A DNA stretch of 64,000 nucleotides from Aeromonas sp. FDAARGOS 1405 (GCF_019048265.1 NZ_CP077311.1:792501-856500), one strand, 5' to 3'. Counted from the first letter of the stretch, positions 29,743 through 39,386 are shown. A program made the numbers and translations. Notes: generated by a model not told the origin, from the letters alone.

Positions 29743-31368
29743 ATGACAATCGTGGCAGAACCCACCCTGGCCCAACAATTAGGACTGGACCAGTACGGCA
29801 TCAAAAACAGCCAGGAAATCGTTCGCAACCCCTCTTACGAGCAGCTTTTCGCTGAAGAGACTCGCCCTGACCTGGAAGGGTTCGAGCGCGGCGTCGTCAC
29901 CGAACTGGGCGCCGTCAACGTCAACACCGGTATCTTTACCGGCCGCTCTCCGAAAGATAAATATATCGTCAAAGATGCCACTACCCAGGATACTGTGTGG
30001 TGGTCTGACCAGGGTAAAAACGATAACAAAGCGATTACCCCCGAAGTGTGGTCACATCTGAAAGGGCTGGTCACCAAACAGCTCTCCGGCAAGCGCCTGT
30101 TTGTGGTAGACGGCTTCTGCGGTGCCAACCCGGACACCCGCCTGGCCGTGCGCATCATCACCGAGGTGGCCTGGCAGGCACACTTCGTGAAAAACATGTT
30201 CATCCGCCCGAGCGAGGAAGAGCTGAAAACCTTCAAGCCTGACTTCGTGGTGATGAACGGTGCCAAGTGCACTAACCCGAACTGGAAGGAGCAGGGTCTC
30301 AACTCCGAGAACTTTGTTGCCTTCAACATGACCGAGAAGATGCAGCTCATCGGTGGCACCTGGTACGGTGGCGAGATGAAGAAGGGCATGTTCTCCATGA
30401 TGAACTACTTCCTGCCCCTGCGCGGCATTGCCTCCATGCACTGCTCCGCCAACGTGGGTCAGGACGGTGACGTAGCCATCTTCTTCGGCCTCTCCGGCAC
30501 CGGCAAGACCACCCTATCCACCGATCCGAAGCGCCAGCTGATCGGCGATGACGAGCACGGCTGGGATGACCACGGCGTGTTCAACTTCGAAGGGGGCTGC
30601 TACGCCAAGACCATCAAGCTCTCCGAAGAGGCCGAGCCGGATATCTACCACGCCATCCGCCGCGATGCGCTGCTGGAGAACGTGACCGTTGCTGCCGATG
30701 GCACCATCGACTTCGATGATGGCTCCAAGACCGAGAACACCCGCGTTTCCTACCCCATCTATCACATCGACAACATCGTCAAGCCGGTCTCCAAGGCTGG
30801 TCACGCCACCAAGGTGATCTTCCTGACTGCCGACGCCTTCGGCGTGCTGCCCCCGGTCTCCAAGCTGACCAAGGAGCAGACCAAGTACCACTTCCTGTCT
30901 GGCTTCACCGCCAAACTGGCCGGTACCGAGCGCGGCATCACAGAGCCGACCCCGACCTTCTCCTCCTGCTTCGGCGCAGCCTTCCTCTCCCTGCATCCGA
31001 CCAAGTACGGTCAGGAGCTGGTAAAACGGATGGAAGCGGCAGGTGCAGAGGCCTATCTGGTCAACACCGGCTGGAACGGCACCGGCAAGCGCATCTCCAT
31101 CAAGGATACCCGCGCCATCATCGACGCCATCCTGGATGGCTCCATCGAGAAGGCCGAGACCAAGGTGCTGCCAATCTTCAATCTGGAGATCCCGACCGCG
31201 CTGCACGATGTGAACCCGGCGATCCTCGACCCGCGCGACACTTACGCCGACAAGGCCGAGTGGGATGCCAAGGCCGTCGATCTGGCAGGGCGCTTCATCA
31301 AGAACTTCGAGCGCTTCACCGATAACGACGAAGGCAAACGTCTGGTTGCGGCAGGCCCGCAGCTGTAA
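29743..31368 (+). CDS. pckA: Phosphoenolpyruvate carboxykinase (ATP)
   Basis: Converts oxaloacetate and ATP to phosphoenolpyruvate at the start of gluconeogenesis. The protein has 541 residues, the family norm. The nucleotide-binding loop [14 protein letters not shown], the metal/substrate site [11 protein letters not shown], and [11 protein letters not shown] are visible, as is the C-terminal [11 protein letters not shown]. The ribosome binding site CCAGGAGAATACA is strong. It lies downstream of hslR-hslO behind a terminator, so it is probably transcribed from its own promoter in the AT-rich 29621-29742 gap. Confidence 0.97.
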   Translation: MTIVAEPTLAQQLGLDQYGIKNSQEIVRNPSYEQLFAEETRPDLEGFERGVVTELGAVNVNTGIFTGRSPKDKYIVKDATTQDTVWWSDQGKNDNKAITPEVWSHLKGLVTKQLSGKRLFVVDGFCGANPDTRLAVRIITEVAWQAHFVKNMFIRPSEEELKTFKPDFVVMNGAKCTNPNWKEQGLNSENFVAFNMTEKMQLIGGTWYGGEMKKGMFSMMNYFLPLRGIASMHCSANVGQDGDVAIFFGLSGTGKTTLSTDPKRQLIGDDEHGWDDHGVFNFEGGCYAKTIKLSEEAEPDIYHAIRRDALLENVTVAADGTIDFDDGSKTENTRVSYPIYHIDNIVKPVSKAGHATKVIFLTADAFGVLPPVSKLTKEQTKYHFLSGFTAKLAGTERGITEPTPTFSSCFGAAFLSLHPTKYGQELVKRMEAAGAEAYLVNTGWNGTGKRISIKDTRAIIDAILDGSIEKAETKVLPIFNLEIPTALHDVNPAILDPRDTYADKAEWDAKAVDLAGRFIKNFERFTDNDEGKRLVAAGPQL

Positions 31369-31394
31369 CAGGCTCGCTTCGTATCAGTGACACC

Positions 31395-31430
31395 ATGCCG
31401 GTCAGCCACGCTGACCGGCATTTTTGTTTT
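31395..31430 (+). terminator. pckA terminator
   Basis: ATGCCGGTCAGC, CAC loop, GCTGACCGGCAT, then TTTTGTTTTT. Confidence 0.88.
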
Positions 31431-31561
31431 TGTGGAGCCCCGAACGCCGCCATCGTCCCCGTTAAGGGGGCCAAAACCTTGCCTTTGCCTATTGTGACAG
31501 GTTAGATTCAGCCAAACTTTATACAATATACAATTCTGTAACGCCCAATCGTGACCCGACC

Positions 31562-32227
31562 ATGACCCCACCCTACAAGACCCGAACCCAGATGGTGATG
31601 GAAAACCTCCGTGGCCGGATCCTCCGTGGGGAGTTCCCAGCTGGCGCCCCCTTGCGTCAGGATGCCATTGCCAAAGAGCTGGCCGTGAGCCGCATCCCGG
31701 TGCGCGAAGCCCTGATGCAACTGGAAGCGCAGGGGCTGGTCAAGTTCGAAGCCCATCGCGGCGCCGTGGTCACCATGCTGGACGCCTCGGCCATTGAAGA
31801 GCTCTTTTATTTGCGAGCGCTGCTGGAAGCCGATACCCTGTTTCACGCCGTCGACAAGATGACGGAAGCCACCTTCGCGCAAGCGGAGGCGATCCTCGCC
31901 CAATTTGATCACGCCCTGGAGTCAGGCACCCAGATCGAACATTGGGCCGAGTTGAATCACAGCTTTCACGCCACCCTCTATCAGGCTGCCGGTCGCCCCC
32001 AGGCACTTGACCTGATCGCCCAGATCAATCTGAGCTGTGACCGCTATGTCCGCTTCGAGCTGCTCTTTGCCCAGGGCGGTGTAGACAAGGCGGAACGTGA
32101 ACACGCCCAATTGCTGGAACTGTGCCGCACCCGGCGCAAGCACGAGGCGGTGGTACTACTCAGGCAGCATATCGAGGCGGCGGGCCAGTCGATCAAACAG
32201 ATCCTGGCCAGCGGCCATAAAAACTGA
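31562..32227 (+). CDS. GntR-family transcriptional regulator (FadR/FCD subfamily)
   Basis: A 221-residue DNA-binding regulator. The N-terminal winged helix (MVMENLRGRILRGEFPAGAP, LAVSRIPVREALMQLEAQGL) is the GntR signature. The all-helical C-terminal FCD domain has LRALLEADTLFHAV, NHSFHATLYQAAG and DRYVRFELLF, including the histidines that usually bind a metal and a carboxylate ligand. Neighbouring Xaa-Pro aminopeptidase 33 bases downstream is probably cotranscribed; the regulated pathway cannot be named. Confidence 0.9.
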   Translation: MTPPYKTRTQMVMENLRGRILRGEFPAGAPLRQDAIAKELAVSRIPVREALMQLEAQGLVKFEAHRGAVVTMLDASAIEELFYLRALLEADTLFHAVDKMTEATFAQAEAILAQFDHALESGTQIEHWAELNHSFHATLYQAAGRPQALDLIAQINLSCDRYVRFELLFAQGGVDKAEREHAQLLELCRTRRKHEAVVLLRQHIEAAGQSIKQILASGHKN

Positions 32228-32260
32228 ACACTCATATAGCAACCATCTGGCACTAACGAC

Positions 32261-34063
32261 ATGAATAATTTCGAGATAATTGAAACCCGCGTCGCCCAAG
32301 TCAGGGCCGAGCTGGCCATGCAGGAGTTGGACGCCTTTATCGTCCCCCACGATGATGAGCACCTCGGCGAGTACATTCCCGCTTGTGCCGAGCGGCTTGA
32401 CTGGATCACCGGGTTCAATGGCTCTGCCGGCGTTGCCATCATCATGGCCCAGCGTGCCGCCCTCTTTGTCGATGGTCGCTATACGGTACAGGCCCGCATG
32501 CAGGCGCCGTCCGAACTGTTCGAGTTGCTCCACCTCATCGAAAATCCCCACGTGCAGTGGCTGGCCGAGCAGCTGCCGTCAGGCTCCCGGGTTGGCTTCG
32601 ATGCCCGTCTGCACAGTCTGACCTGGTACAAGAACGCCAAGGCAGTGCTGGCCGAGCGCGGTATCGAGCTGGTGCGAGTCGAGCAGAACCCCATCGACCT
32701 GAACTGGAGCGATCGCCCCGAGCCCCCCAAGGCACCGGTCATCCTCTACAGCGAGGAGCTTGCGGGCCAGTCCAGCCAGGCCAAACGTGAAATGCTGGCC
32801 AGTGATCTGCGCAAGCGCGGGCTGGATGCCGTGCTGCTGACCCAGGCCGAGCCCATCAACTGGCTGCTCAACCTGCGTGGCCGCGACATCGAGCGGCTGC
32901 CGGTGGTGCTCGGTTTTGCCGTGCTCTACGCCAACACCACCATGGATTTCTTCGTCGATACCGACAAGATCGACTGCTTCGCCTTCAGTCAACACGTGGG
33001 CCAGGATGTCTCCGTCTATCCTGTCGACAAGCTGGAAGATGTGCTGCAACGCATCGGTGAAGATCAGCAAAAGGTGCTGGCCGATCCGGACAGCGCCAAC
33101 GCCTGGACCCAGCTCATCATGGAAGAGGCGGGTGCCATTCTGGTGGCAGGCCAGGATCCAACCATGCTGCCGAAAGCGTGCAAAAACGAGATCGAGCTGA
33201 CCGGCATGCGCGCCGCCCACCTGCGCGATGGCGTGGCTATGACCCGCTTCCTCGCCTGGCTGGATCGGCTGATCGCCTCCGGCGAATTCGAGGGAGTGGA
33301 TGAAGGCACCCTGGCCGATCAGGTGGAAGCGTTCCGCCGCGAGCAGGAACACTACGTCGAGCCGAGCTTCGACACCATCTCGGCACTCGGCCCCAACGCC
33401 GCCATGTGCCACTACCGCCATACCAATGGCACCCCGCGCCCCTTCGGCCAGGACAGCCTCTATCTGCTGGACTCCGGCGCCCAGTATCTGGATGGCACCA
33501 CCGACATCACCCGCACCATCAAGGTGGGTGAGGTGACCGATGAGCAGAAGGCGATGTTTACCCGGGTGCTGCAGGGACATATTGCGCTGGATCAGGCCCG
33601 CTTCCCGCGCGGCACCGCCGGTATCCAGCTCGACGTGCTGGCCCGCATGCCGCTGTGGCAAGCCGGTTACAACTACGACCACGGCACCGGCCACGGCGTC
33701 GGCCACTTCCTGAGCGTCCACGAAGGGCCCCAGCGCATCGCCCCGAAAGGGAGCATGGTCGCCCTGCAGCCGGGCATGGTGCTCTCCAACGAGCCGGGCT
33801 ACTACCGCGAAGATGGCTTCGGCATCCGCTGTGAAAACCTGGTGGTGGTGACCGAGCTGGAGCAGATCGGCGAGCTGCCGATGTTGGGCTTCGAGCGCCT
33901 GACCTATGTTCCGTTCGATACCCGCCTGATCGATCGCAGCCTGCTGAGCCCGGCCGAGTTCCGCTGGATCAATGAATACCACGCCGAAGTGTTCCGCCGT
34001 CTGAGCCCGCTGCTCGAAGGCGATGATCTCGCTTGGCTGGAGCAGGCAACCAGCCTCATCTGA
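32261..34063 (+). CDS. Xaa-Pro aminopeptidase (M24B, aminopeptidase P family)
   Basis: A 600-residue cytoplasmic metallopeptidase removing N-terminal residues before proline. It has the long form with two creatinase N-terminal domains (EIIETRVAQVRAEL... and from about residue 165) and a pita-bread catalytic domain. Metal ligands are visible: Asp in LLDSGAQYLDGTTDITR (two aspartates), His in GTGHGVGHFLSVHEGP, Glu in SNEPGYY and Glu in RCENLVVVTE. This length matches the eukaryote-like/PepP2 type rather than 440-residue enteric PepP. A clear terminator follows. Confidence 0.93.
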   Translation: MNNFEIIETRVAQVRAELAMQELDAFIVPHDDEHLGEYIPACAERLDWITGFNGSAGVAIIMAQRAALFVDGRYTVQARMQAPSELFELLHLIENPHVQWLAEQLPSGSRVGFDARLHSLTWYKNAKAVLAERGIELVRVEQNPIDLNWSDRPEPPKAPVILYSEELAGQSSQAKREMLASDLRKRGLDAVLLTQAEPINWLLNLRGRDIERLPVVLGFAVLYANTTMDFFVDTDKIDCFAFSQHVGQDVSVYPVDKLEDVLQRIGEDQQKVLADPDSANAWTQLIMEEAGAILVAGQDPTMLPKACKNEIELTGMRAAHLRDGVAMTRFLAWLDRLIASGEFEGVDEGTLADQVEAFRREQEHYVEPSFDTISALGPNAAMCHYRHTNGTPRPFGQDSLYLLDSGAQYLDGTTDITRTIKVGEVTDEQKAMFTRVLQGHIALDQARFPRGTAGIQLDVLARMPLWQAGYNYDHGTGHGVGHFLSVHEGPQRIAPKGSMVALQPGMVLSNEPGYYREDGFGIRCENLVVVTELEQIGELPMLGFERLTYVPFDTRLIDRSLLSPAEFRWINEYHAEVFRRLSPLLEGDDLAWLEQATSLI

Positions 34064-34071
34064 TGACACAG

Positions 34072-34095
34072 GGCCTGCGGGCCCTGTTTTTTATC
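34072..34095 (+). terminator. Terminator after the aminopeptidase gene
   Basis: CAGGGCC, TGCG loop region, GGGCCCTG then TTTTTT. Confidence 0.85.
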
Positions 34096-34149
34096 CCCCA
34101 TTTGACCTGTATCAACACTCCAAGCGAGCAGGTCAGGAGAATGGCGGCC

Positions 34150-34554
34150 ATGAAAAGTTATCATGCCAGCCCAGCCCGGGGCCCACACGCCGCAGCCAGC
34201 AAAAAGGCGAGTGACCACCCCAGACTCATGCGCGAGCAGCAGACGGTCAGCGCCATGATCCGCCTCTACTGCCAGCACCATCATCAGGATCCCCACTGCC
34301 GTCACTGTCGCCAGTTGCGGGATTTCGCCCATCAGCGCCTGCGTCGCTGCCGTTATGGCCACGGCCACAAACCCACCTGCGCCAACTGCAATATCCACTG
34401 CTACGCCCCGGCGATGCGCAAACAGATCCAGCAGGTGATGAAGTGGAGCGGCCCGCGCATGTTGCTGCGCCACCCCTGGCTCACCCTTCGCCACCTGCTC
34501 GACGGCTTTCGCAAGGCTCCCAAACTGCCCCACAGCAGACCGCTGCCGCCATAA
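34150..34554 (+). CDS. ygbA: YgbA-family nitrous oxide-stimulated promoter protein
   Basis: A 134-residue protein matching YgbA in its core: LMREQQTVSAMIRLYC, then a cysteine cluster (CRHC, CANCNIHCYAP) and MKWSGPRMLLRHPWLTLRHLLDG. In enterics ygbA belongs to the NsrR nitric-oxide regulon; the protein's role is thought to concern recovery from NO but is not well defined. An AGGAGA lies one base before the ATG at 34141 and ten bases before the ATG at 34150, so 34150 is preferred. No NsrR site was recognised with certainty. Confidence 0.85.
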   Translation: MKSYHASPARGPHAAASKKASDHPRLMREQQTVSAMIRLYCQHHHQDPHCRHCRQLRDFAHQRLRRCRYGHGHKPTCANCNIHCYAPAMRKQIQQVMKWSGPRMLLRHPWLTLRHLLDGFRKAPKLPHSRPLPP

Positions 34555-34666
34555 CCGCCAATCCCTTGCATCCGGCAGGGGATGACCACTACCCTATGAC
34601 TCCTTTTCTGCCGTTGGCCCCAAGGTCAGCGGCATTGCCGATCCGTTTTCTGCCGATGGAGTCCTG

Positions 34667-35143
34667 ATGCACCACAACCCGCCCCTGCTACGCACCGCCA
34701 CCCACAATGACATGCACGCCATCTGGCAGATCGATGCCAAGGTGTTTGGCGAAGATGTCTATCCCGCCTTCTTCTTCCGTCAGGCGATGGATTTGTGGCC
34801 CGAGTTGTTGCTGGTGGCCGAATACGAGGGGCAACTGGTGGGTTATGTGCTGGGTGGCTTTGGTCAGGAGCGGTCGCAAGGCTGGGTGCTCTCGCTGGCG
34901 GTGCTGCCCGAGGCGCGCGGTTTCGGCCTCGCGGAGCGGATGATGCGCCAGATGGAGGCCAACCAGCAGGCGCTGCAGATAAGCGAACTGCGGCTCACGG
35001 TCGATCCGGCCAATCCGGCCCAGCGCCTCTACTACCGTCTTGGCTATCAACTGGTTGAAGAGGTCGCCGACTACTTCGGCCCCGGCGAGGATCGGCTTGT
35101 GCTGGTTAAAACCCTCTCCGGTACAGCTGCGATTCAAGGATAA
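34667..35143 (+). CDS. GNAT-family N-acetyltransferase
   Basis: A 158-residue acetyl-CoA-dependent acetyltransferase. The acetyl-CoA binding motif A is visible as VLSLAVLPEARGFGLAERMM (Q/RxxGxG/A-type loop), followed by LRLTVDPANPAQRLYYRLGY, typical of RimI-like members. The substrate is unknown. The start has TGGAGTCCTG upstream. It follows ygbA by about 110 bases and precedes a SlyB-like lipoprotein with its own promoter. Confidence 0.88.
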   Translation: MHHNPPLLRTATHNDMHAIWQIDAKVFGEDVYPAFFFRQAMDLWPELLLVAEYEGQLVGYVLGGFGQERSQGWVLSLAVLPEARGFGLAERMMRQMEANQQALQISELRLTVDPANPAQRLYYRLGYQLVEEVADYFGPGEDRLVLVKTLSGTAAIQG

Positions 35144-35262
35144 AACCGGTTACAGAACGCATAATTGGTTACATTTTGCCGATTTCATGTCCCGCTTGCT
35201 TGGAGTAAAGTTCAATTCATCAAACTGATTGTTTGAATTCTATTCAGCCTTGGAGGCCCATC

Positions 35263-35730
35263 ATGTTGAAACGTATGACCCTTATTGCCCTGCTGGCCGC
35301 CACTACCGTCACCGGTTGCGCCAACAGCGATGTCTACTCTGGCGATGTCTACACCAAAGACCGTGCCAAACAGGTACAAACCGTAAGCTATGGCACCATC
35401 ATCTCCACCCGCCCGGTGAAGATCCAGGCCGATGAAAACTCCCTGCTCGGCACTATTGGCGGCGCCGTGGTCGGCGGCCTGCTGGGCAGCACCATAGGCG
35501 GCGGCACCGGCCGTGATATCGCCACAGCAGGTGGTGCCATTGCCGGCGCGGCAGCCGGCAAGGCCGCTGGCGACAAACTCAACCAGGTCGACGGGGTCGA
35601 GCTGGAGATCAAGAAAGAGAACGGCGAAGCCATCGTGGTGGTGCAGAAAGCCAGCCCCACCTTCGTGCCGGGCGCGCGGGTACGCATGACCCAGGGCAAT
35701 GGCAGCATCAACGTGGCCGTCGTGAATTAA
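35263..35730 (+). CDS. slyB: Outer-membrane lipoprotein with glycine-zipper domain (SlyB/Pcp-like)
   Basis: A 155-residue lipoprotein: signal peptide MLKRMTLIALLAATTVTGC with the lipobox VTGC (acylated Cys19). A glycine-zipper 2TM region of alternating G/A (IGGAVVGGLLGSTIGGGTGR, then AIAGAAAG) follows, and a C-terminal beta domain (VDGVELEIKKENGEAIVVVQ). Length and arrangement match SlyB/Pcp. GGAGGCCCATC precedes the ATG at 35263. Enteric slyB is in the PhoPQ regulon; this was not evident here. Confidence 0.92.
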   Translation: MLKRMTLIALLAATTVTGCANSDVYSGDVYTKDRAKQVQTVSYGTIISTRPVKIQADENSLLGTIGGAVVGGLLGSTIGGGTGRDIATAGGAIAGAAAGKAAGDKLNQVDGVELEIKKENGEAIVVVQKASPTFVPGARVRMTQGNGSINVAVVN

Positions 35731-35766
35731 GGGTGTGAACTCAGGCTTTGCAGCTTTAGAGTCATA

Positions 35767-35794
35767 AAAAAACCGCCGGTTCCGGCGGTTTTTT
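35767..35794. terminator. Bidirectional terminator between slyB and amtB
   Basis: AAAACCGCCGG, TT, CCGGCGGTTTTTT with A- and T-runs on both sides. Confidence 0.9.
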
Positions 35795-35812
35795 GTTGTC
35801 TGACGTTCTGGA

Positions 35813-37240
35813 TTACATGCTGTAAGCCTTCTCGCCGTGGGAGGTGACATCCAGCCCTTCCCGCTCGGCATCGCCATTGACCCTCAGCCCGATCAGCATA
35901 TCGACCGCCTTGAAGGCAATCGCCGCCACGGCACCGGACCAGAGCAGGGTGACACCGACCCCGATAGCCTGGATCTTCACCTGAGTCAGGATGGAGTACC
36001 CCTCGGCAACCTGATTGGTAACATAGTCCCACACCCCGGTGCCGCCCAGATCCGGGCTGGCAAAGACGCCGGTCAGCAGGGCGCCGAGAATGCCGCACAC
36101 CCCGTGTACGCCAAACACGTCCAGGCTGTCATCGGCCCCCAGCAGACGCTTGAGACCGTGGACGCCCCACAGACCGGCCACACCACTGACAAGACCCATC
36201 ACTAGCGCGCCACCAACACCGACAAACCCGGCCGCCGGGGTGATCATCACCAGACCGGACACCGCTCCGGACGCCGCACCCAGCAGGGAGGGACGCCCCT
36301 TCATCACCCACTCGGCCAGCGTCCATGACAGAGCTGCCGCAGCCGGCGCCACCCAGGTGTTGATAAAGGCGAGCGCAGCCACCCCGTTGGCTTCCAGCGC
36401 GGAGCCCGCGTTGAAACCGAACCAGCCGAACCAGAGCAGGGAGGCACCGATCATGGTCATGGTCAGGCTGTGGGGGGTCATGGGATCACGACCGTAGCCC
36501 AGACGCTTGCCCACCAGATAGGCACCCACCAGACCCGCCACAGCGGCGTTGATGTGCACCACGGTGCCGCCTGCAAAGTCCAGCGCACCATGCTGGAACA
36601 GATACCCGGCAGTTGCGGTCGCGGTTGCTGCGGCTTCGGCGCTGGTATAGGCATCCGGACCCGCCCAATACCACACCATATGAGCCAGCGGGATATAGGC
36701 GAAGGTGAACCAGATCACCGAGAAGAGCAGCACGGCGGCAAACTTGATGCGCTCGGCAAACGCCCCCACGATAAGGCCGCAGGTGATGGCGGCAAAGGCC
36801 CCCTGGAACACCACATAGATCAGCTCGCTGATCCCGACACCCTTGCTGAAGGTGGCGGCGATGGAGTCAGGGGTCACCCCCTTGAGCAGCACCTTGCTGA
36901 AGGAGCCGTAGAAATTGCCCCCCTCGGTAAAGGCCAGTGAATAACCGTAAATTACCCAGAGCACGCAGATAAGGCAGAACAGGGTAAAGACCTGCATCAG
37001 CACGCTCAGCATATTCTTGGCCCGCACCAGACCACCGTAGAAGAGGGCCAGACCGGGGATCGACATCAGGATCACCAGGGCCGCCGAGAGCAGCATCCAG
37101 GTGTTGTCACCCTTGTTGATTGTCATGGCGGCAACCGGTGCCACCGCCGCCTGTACCTGAGCGACCTCTTCGGCCCAACTTGGGGTAACCAGCAAGGCAG
37201 GCAACATCGTCAGACCCGCCATCATCCATTTTTTGACCAT
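35813..37240 (-). CDS. amtB: Ammonium transporter AmtB
   Basis: Inner-membrane ammonium channel. The protein has 475 residues with a signal-like first segment (MVKKWMMAGLTMLPALLVTP) and about 11 helices. Signatures: STAALVI-like ALVILMSIPGLALFYGGLVR, DFAGGTVVHINAAVAGLVGA (contains a pore histidine) and VFGVHGVCGILGALLTG (the second pore histidine). The ATG at 37240 is preceded by GGAAGGAGAGTGCTCT. glnK, normally upstream, is not present within 500 bases. NtrC and sigma54 elements upstream point to nitrogen-limitation control. Confidence 0.96.
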   Translation of the reverse strand: MVKKWMMAGLTMLPALLVTPSWAEEVAQVQAAVAPVAAMTINKGDNTWMLLSAALVILMSIPGLALFYGGLVRAKNMLSVLMQVFTLFCLICVLWVIYGYSLAFTEGGNFYGSFSKVLLKGVTPDSIAATFSKGVGISELIYVVFQGAFAAITCGLIVGAFAERIKFAAVLLFSVIWFTFAYIPLAHMVWYWAGPDAYTSAEAAATATATAGYLFQHGALDFAGGTVVHINAAVAGLVGAYLVGKRLGYGRDPMTPHSLTMTMIGASLLWFGWFGFNAGSALEANGVAALAFINTWVAPAAAALSWTLAEWVMKGRPSLLGAASGAVSGLVMITPAAGFVGVGGALVMGLVSGVAGLWGVHGLKRLLGADDSLDVFGVHGVCGILGALLTGVFASPDLGGTGVWDYVTNQVAEGYSILTQVKIQAIGVGVTLLWSGAVAAIAFKAVDMLIGLRVNGDAEREGLDVTSHGEKAYSM

Positions 37241-37432
37241 AGAGCACTCTCCTTCCCTGTCGTACCGGTACAAGACCGGCTCCGTTTCCCTGATTGAATC
37301 TGTGGCGAACCGCAAGGTGTTGCTGCAACCCGCCAGAATCACACCCGCGCCCGGCACGGGGATGCCTCTTGCCACTTCCTCATCACTGCGTCTGCCGCCG
37401 ATGACCGCAAGAGACCGTCTGACATGTAAAAA

Positions 37433-37447
37433 GCATAAAGTGGGCCA
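37433..37447 (-). promoter_or_regulatory. Sigma54 promoter of amtB
   Basis: On the minus strand TGGCCCACTTTATGC carries the invariant GG and GC dinucleotides separated by ten bases, as in the TGGCAC-N5-TTGC consensus. It would start a transcript about 180 bases upstream of amtB. Confidence 0.6.
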
Positions 37448-37499
37448 TAATTTTAAATCCTTAAAAATCATTAAATTAACTATCTCAGCCATCGTTAAC

Positions 37500-37514
37500 G
37501 CACCAAAATGGCGC
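37500..37514. promoter_or_regulatory. NtrC enhancer site upstream of amtB
   Basis: GCACCAAAATGGCGC matches the NtrC consensus GCACCA-N3-TGGTGC with one mismatch. It lies about 60 bases upstream of the sigma54-type element, a normal enhancer distance. A poorer second copy, GCACCACAAATGCGC, is at 37571-37585. Confidence 0.65.
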
Positions 37515-37744
37515 ACGCTCTGCGCTAACCGGTACTGAACCGCCCTGTCACAGGGCAGGGCATGGCCGGCGCACCACAAATGCGCAAATCCTGAACCAGC
37601 CCACAAGCTGAAGCCCTCGATATCGCGCGCTGCGGGCCAACTCGTTTACACTGGCAGACCAGCCGTTTCTGTTATCCGACTACGGCATACCATTACGCAG
37701 CGCCTTGTTTGCAACGTGATGGCGGGCACAATCCGAGGAACACC

Positions 37745-38668
37745 ATGCAGTTTGATCGTCTCGATATCAGCCTCTCCCACTACCATCAGCTCGATCGGGA
37801 GCATCGTTCCCACATCTTGTTGCTGGGGGGATTGATGCTGGCCATCATGACCCTTCATCTGTTGCTGCTGCCCCACTTCCCCTACGAGCGCTTTTACGCC
37901 GTCAGCTTTGGCTTCGAGGTGATCAACTGGCTCACCATGCTGTTCCTGTTCTGGGTGGTGCAGTGCGCCCACCTGCCCACCCACACCTACCGCATGCTCT
38001 CCTGCGGTCTGATGCTGTGGATCATGGGGGCCACCGCCGACATCATGGATGAGCTGGTGGCGCAGCCGCTCTGGCTCGCCATCTATGCCGAGGATCTGCT
38101 GCGCTCCAGCGGCATCCTGCTCAGCAGCATCGGCATCCTGAGCACCATGCACCACCTCTTTCATATCAATACCCGGCTCAGAGAGCAGGCGCTGTTTGAC
38201 GATCTGACCAAGCTGCCAAACCGGCGCTACTTTCATCAGCAGCTGTTTCTGGAGCAAGGGGTTTGCCATGCCCTCATCCTGCTGGACCTGGATCACTTCA
38301 AGCGGATCAATGACAACTACGGCCACGATATCGGGGATCGGGTGTTGCAGCAGTTTGGCGAGCTGTTGCAACAGCACTGCCCACCGGGTGCGCTGGCGGC
38401 CCGTGTCGGTGGTGAAGAGTTTGCCCTGCTGCTGCCCGTCGCTCACGAAGCCGATTTGCAGCAACTGACCAACACCCTGCTCACTGCGACCCGCACCATA
38501 GCCCCCGACCCGACCCATACCATGACGGTCAGTCTGGGGATGGGGATCCGCGAGCCCGGGGAGCCGGCCGTCTCGCTGTTCAAACGGGTGGATCAGGCGC
38601 TTTATGGCGCCAAGGAGGCGGGTAGAAACTGCGCGGTATGGGCGACGCCGACTAATAAAGAGGCGTGA
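37745..38668 (+). CDS. Membrane-bound GGDEF diguanylate cyclase
   Basis: A 307-residue protein. The N-terminal half has about five hydrophobic helices (LLLGGLMLAIMTLHLLLL, MLFLFWVVQC and others). The C-terminal GGDEF domain has DDLTKLPNRRYF, LLDLDHFKRINDNYGHDIGD and the active-site signature GGEEF in ARVGGEEFALLLP, with all residues needed for cyclic di-GMP synthesis. No RxxD inhibitory site is seen at the usual position. The ATG at 37745 follows GAGGAACACC. It diverges from amtB. Confidence 0.9.
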   Translation: MQFDRLDISLSHYHQLDREHRSHILLLGGLMLAIMTLHLLLLPHFPYERFYAVSFGFEVINWLTMLFLFWVVQCAHLPTHTYRMLSCGLMLWIMGATADIMDELVAQPLWLAIYAEDLLRSSGILLSSIGILSTMHHLFHINTRLREQALFDDLTKLPNRRYFHQQLFLEQGVCHALILLDLDHFKRINDNYGHDIGDRVLQQFGELLQQHCPPGALAARVGGEEFALLLPVAHEADLQQLTNTLLTATRTIAPDPTHTMTVSLGMGIREPGEPAVSLFKRVDQALYGAKEAGRNCAVWATPTNKEA

Positions 38669-38712
38669 AGAGCTGCCGGTTGATTGCCGGTCACTGCGGA
38701 ACATTGCTGCTG

Positions 38713-38757
38713 AAACAGGGGCCCAGGGGCCCCTGTTTTATGGGGGGAAATCCCCCC
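38713..38757. terminator. Convergent terminator pair
   Basis: AAACAGGGGCC/GGCCCCTGTTT (38713-38738) followed by TTA, then a second stem GGGGGG-AAAT-CCCCCC (38742-38757). They separate the converging cyclase and beta-barrel genes. Confidence 0.8.
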
Positions 38758-38759
38758 AC

Positions 38760-39386
38760 CTAAAAGCGGAAGGTAAGACCGATATTGGCCTGCCACTGGG
38801 TCACCAGCTCCCCGCGTACCTTGAACACGCACTGCTCCGGGTTGCAGAGAAACTGGTTGTTGTCGTTAACCAGCGAGCCATAACCGCGCACCTCGGCCCG
38901 CAGCGCCAGATGCTCGGCGAGGCGCGGTTGCACCCCGAGCGCCAGCGACATGGAAGGGGTCACCTCGCTGTCGTAAGCGGCAAAGCGGGTCACCCCGATC
39001 CCGGCGCCGATATAGGGCGCCATCAGGTTGTCAGAGAGGGTCAGAGCACCGGCAAAGTGCAGGATGTCCACCGTCAGGCGATCCGGCTGGTCGGGAGAGA
39101 GGGTGGTGGACTGATGGCTGTAGAGCAGCTCGATCATGCCCGGATCATCCACCTCCTTGCTGATAAAGAGACCCCAACTGCCGGAGCCCTGCCCCTGCAG
39201 TGAATCGAGCGAGGCCGAGCGCGAGACCGGCTGCACCACCTCGTCACTCTTCTCGAAGTCGATGGCTGAGCTGTAGCCGAAAAACGGCGTCACCTGCCAA
39301 CCGGATGTGGTTGCTGCCTCACTACTCCAGACCTGCCCGAGTGGCAGCAACAACCCCATCATCGCTATCCCGGCTCTCTTCATCAT
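38760..39386 (-). CDS. Outer-membrane beta-barrel protein
   Basis: A 208-residue exported protein: signal peptide MMKRAGIAMMGLLLPLGQVW(SSEA), then alternating amphipathic strands ending VTQWQANIGLTFRF with the C-terminal phenylalanine required by the BAM complex. The pattern GWQVTPFFGYSSAIDF and APYIGAGIGVTRF is like the eight-stranded OmpA/OmpX/OmpW-like barrel proteins. Two cysteines (NQFLCNPEQCVFK) probably form a loop disulfide. GGAGCAGGGG precedes the ATG at 39386. No substrate or role can be assigned. Confidence 0.8.
   Translation of the reverse strand: MMKRAGIAMMGLLLPLGQVWSSEAATTSGWQVTPFFGYSSAIDFEKSDEVVQPVSRSASLDSLQGQGSGSWGLFISKEVDDPGMIELLYSHQSTTLSPDQPDRLTVDILHFAGALTLSDNLMAPYIGAGIGVTRFAAYDSEVTPSMSLALGVQPRLAEHLALRAEVRGYGSLVNDNNQFLCNPEQCVFKVRGELVTQWQANIGLTFRF

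Larger units (their letters stand above)
37241..37744. other. Long divergent intergenic region between amtB and a diguanylate cyclase
   Basis: About 500 bases with no supported gene. It carries a sigma54-type promoter and NtrC-like sites facing amtB (entries below), embedded in an AT-rich stretch (37430-37500), and presumably the promoter of the diverging cyclase gene near 37650-37740. Confidence 0.7.
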
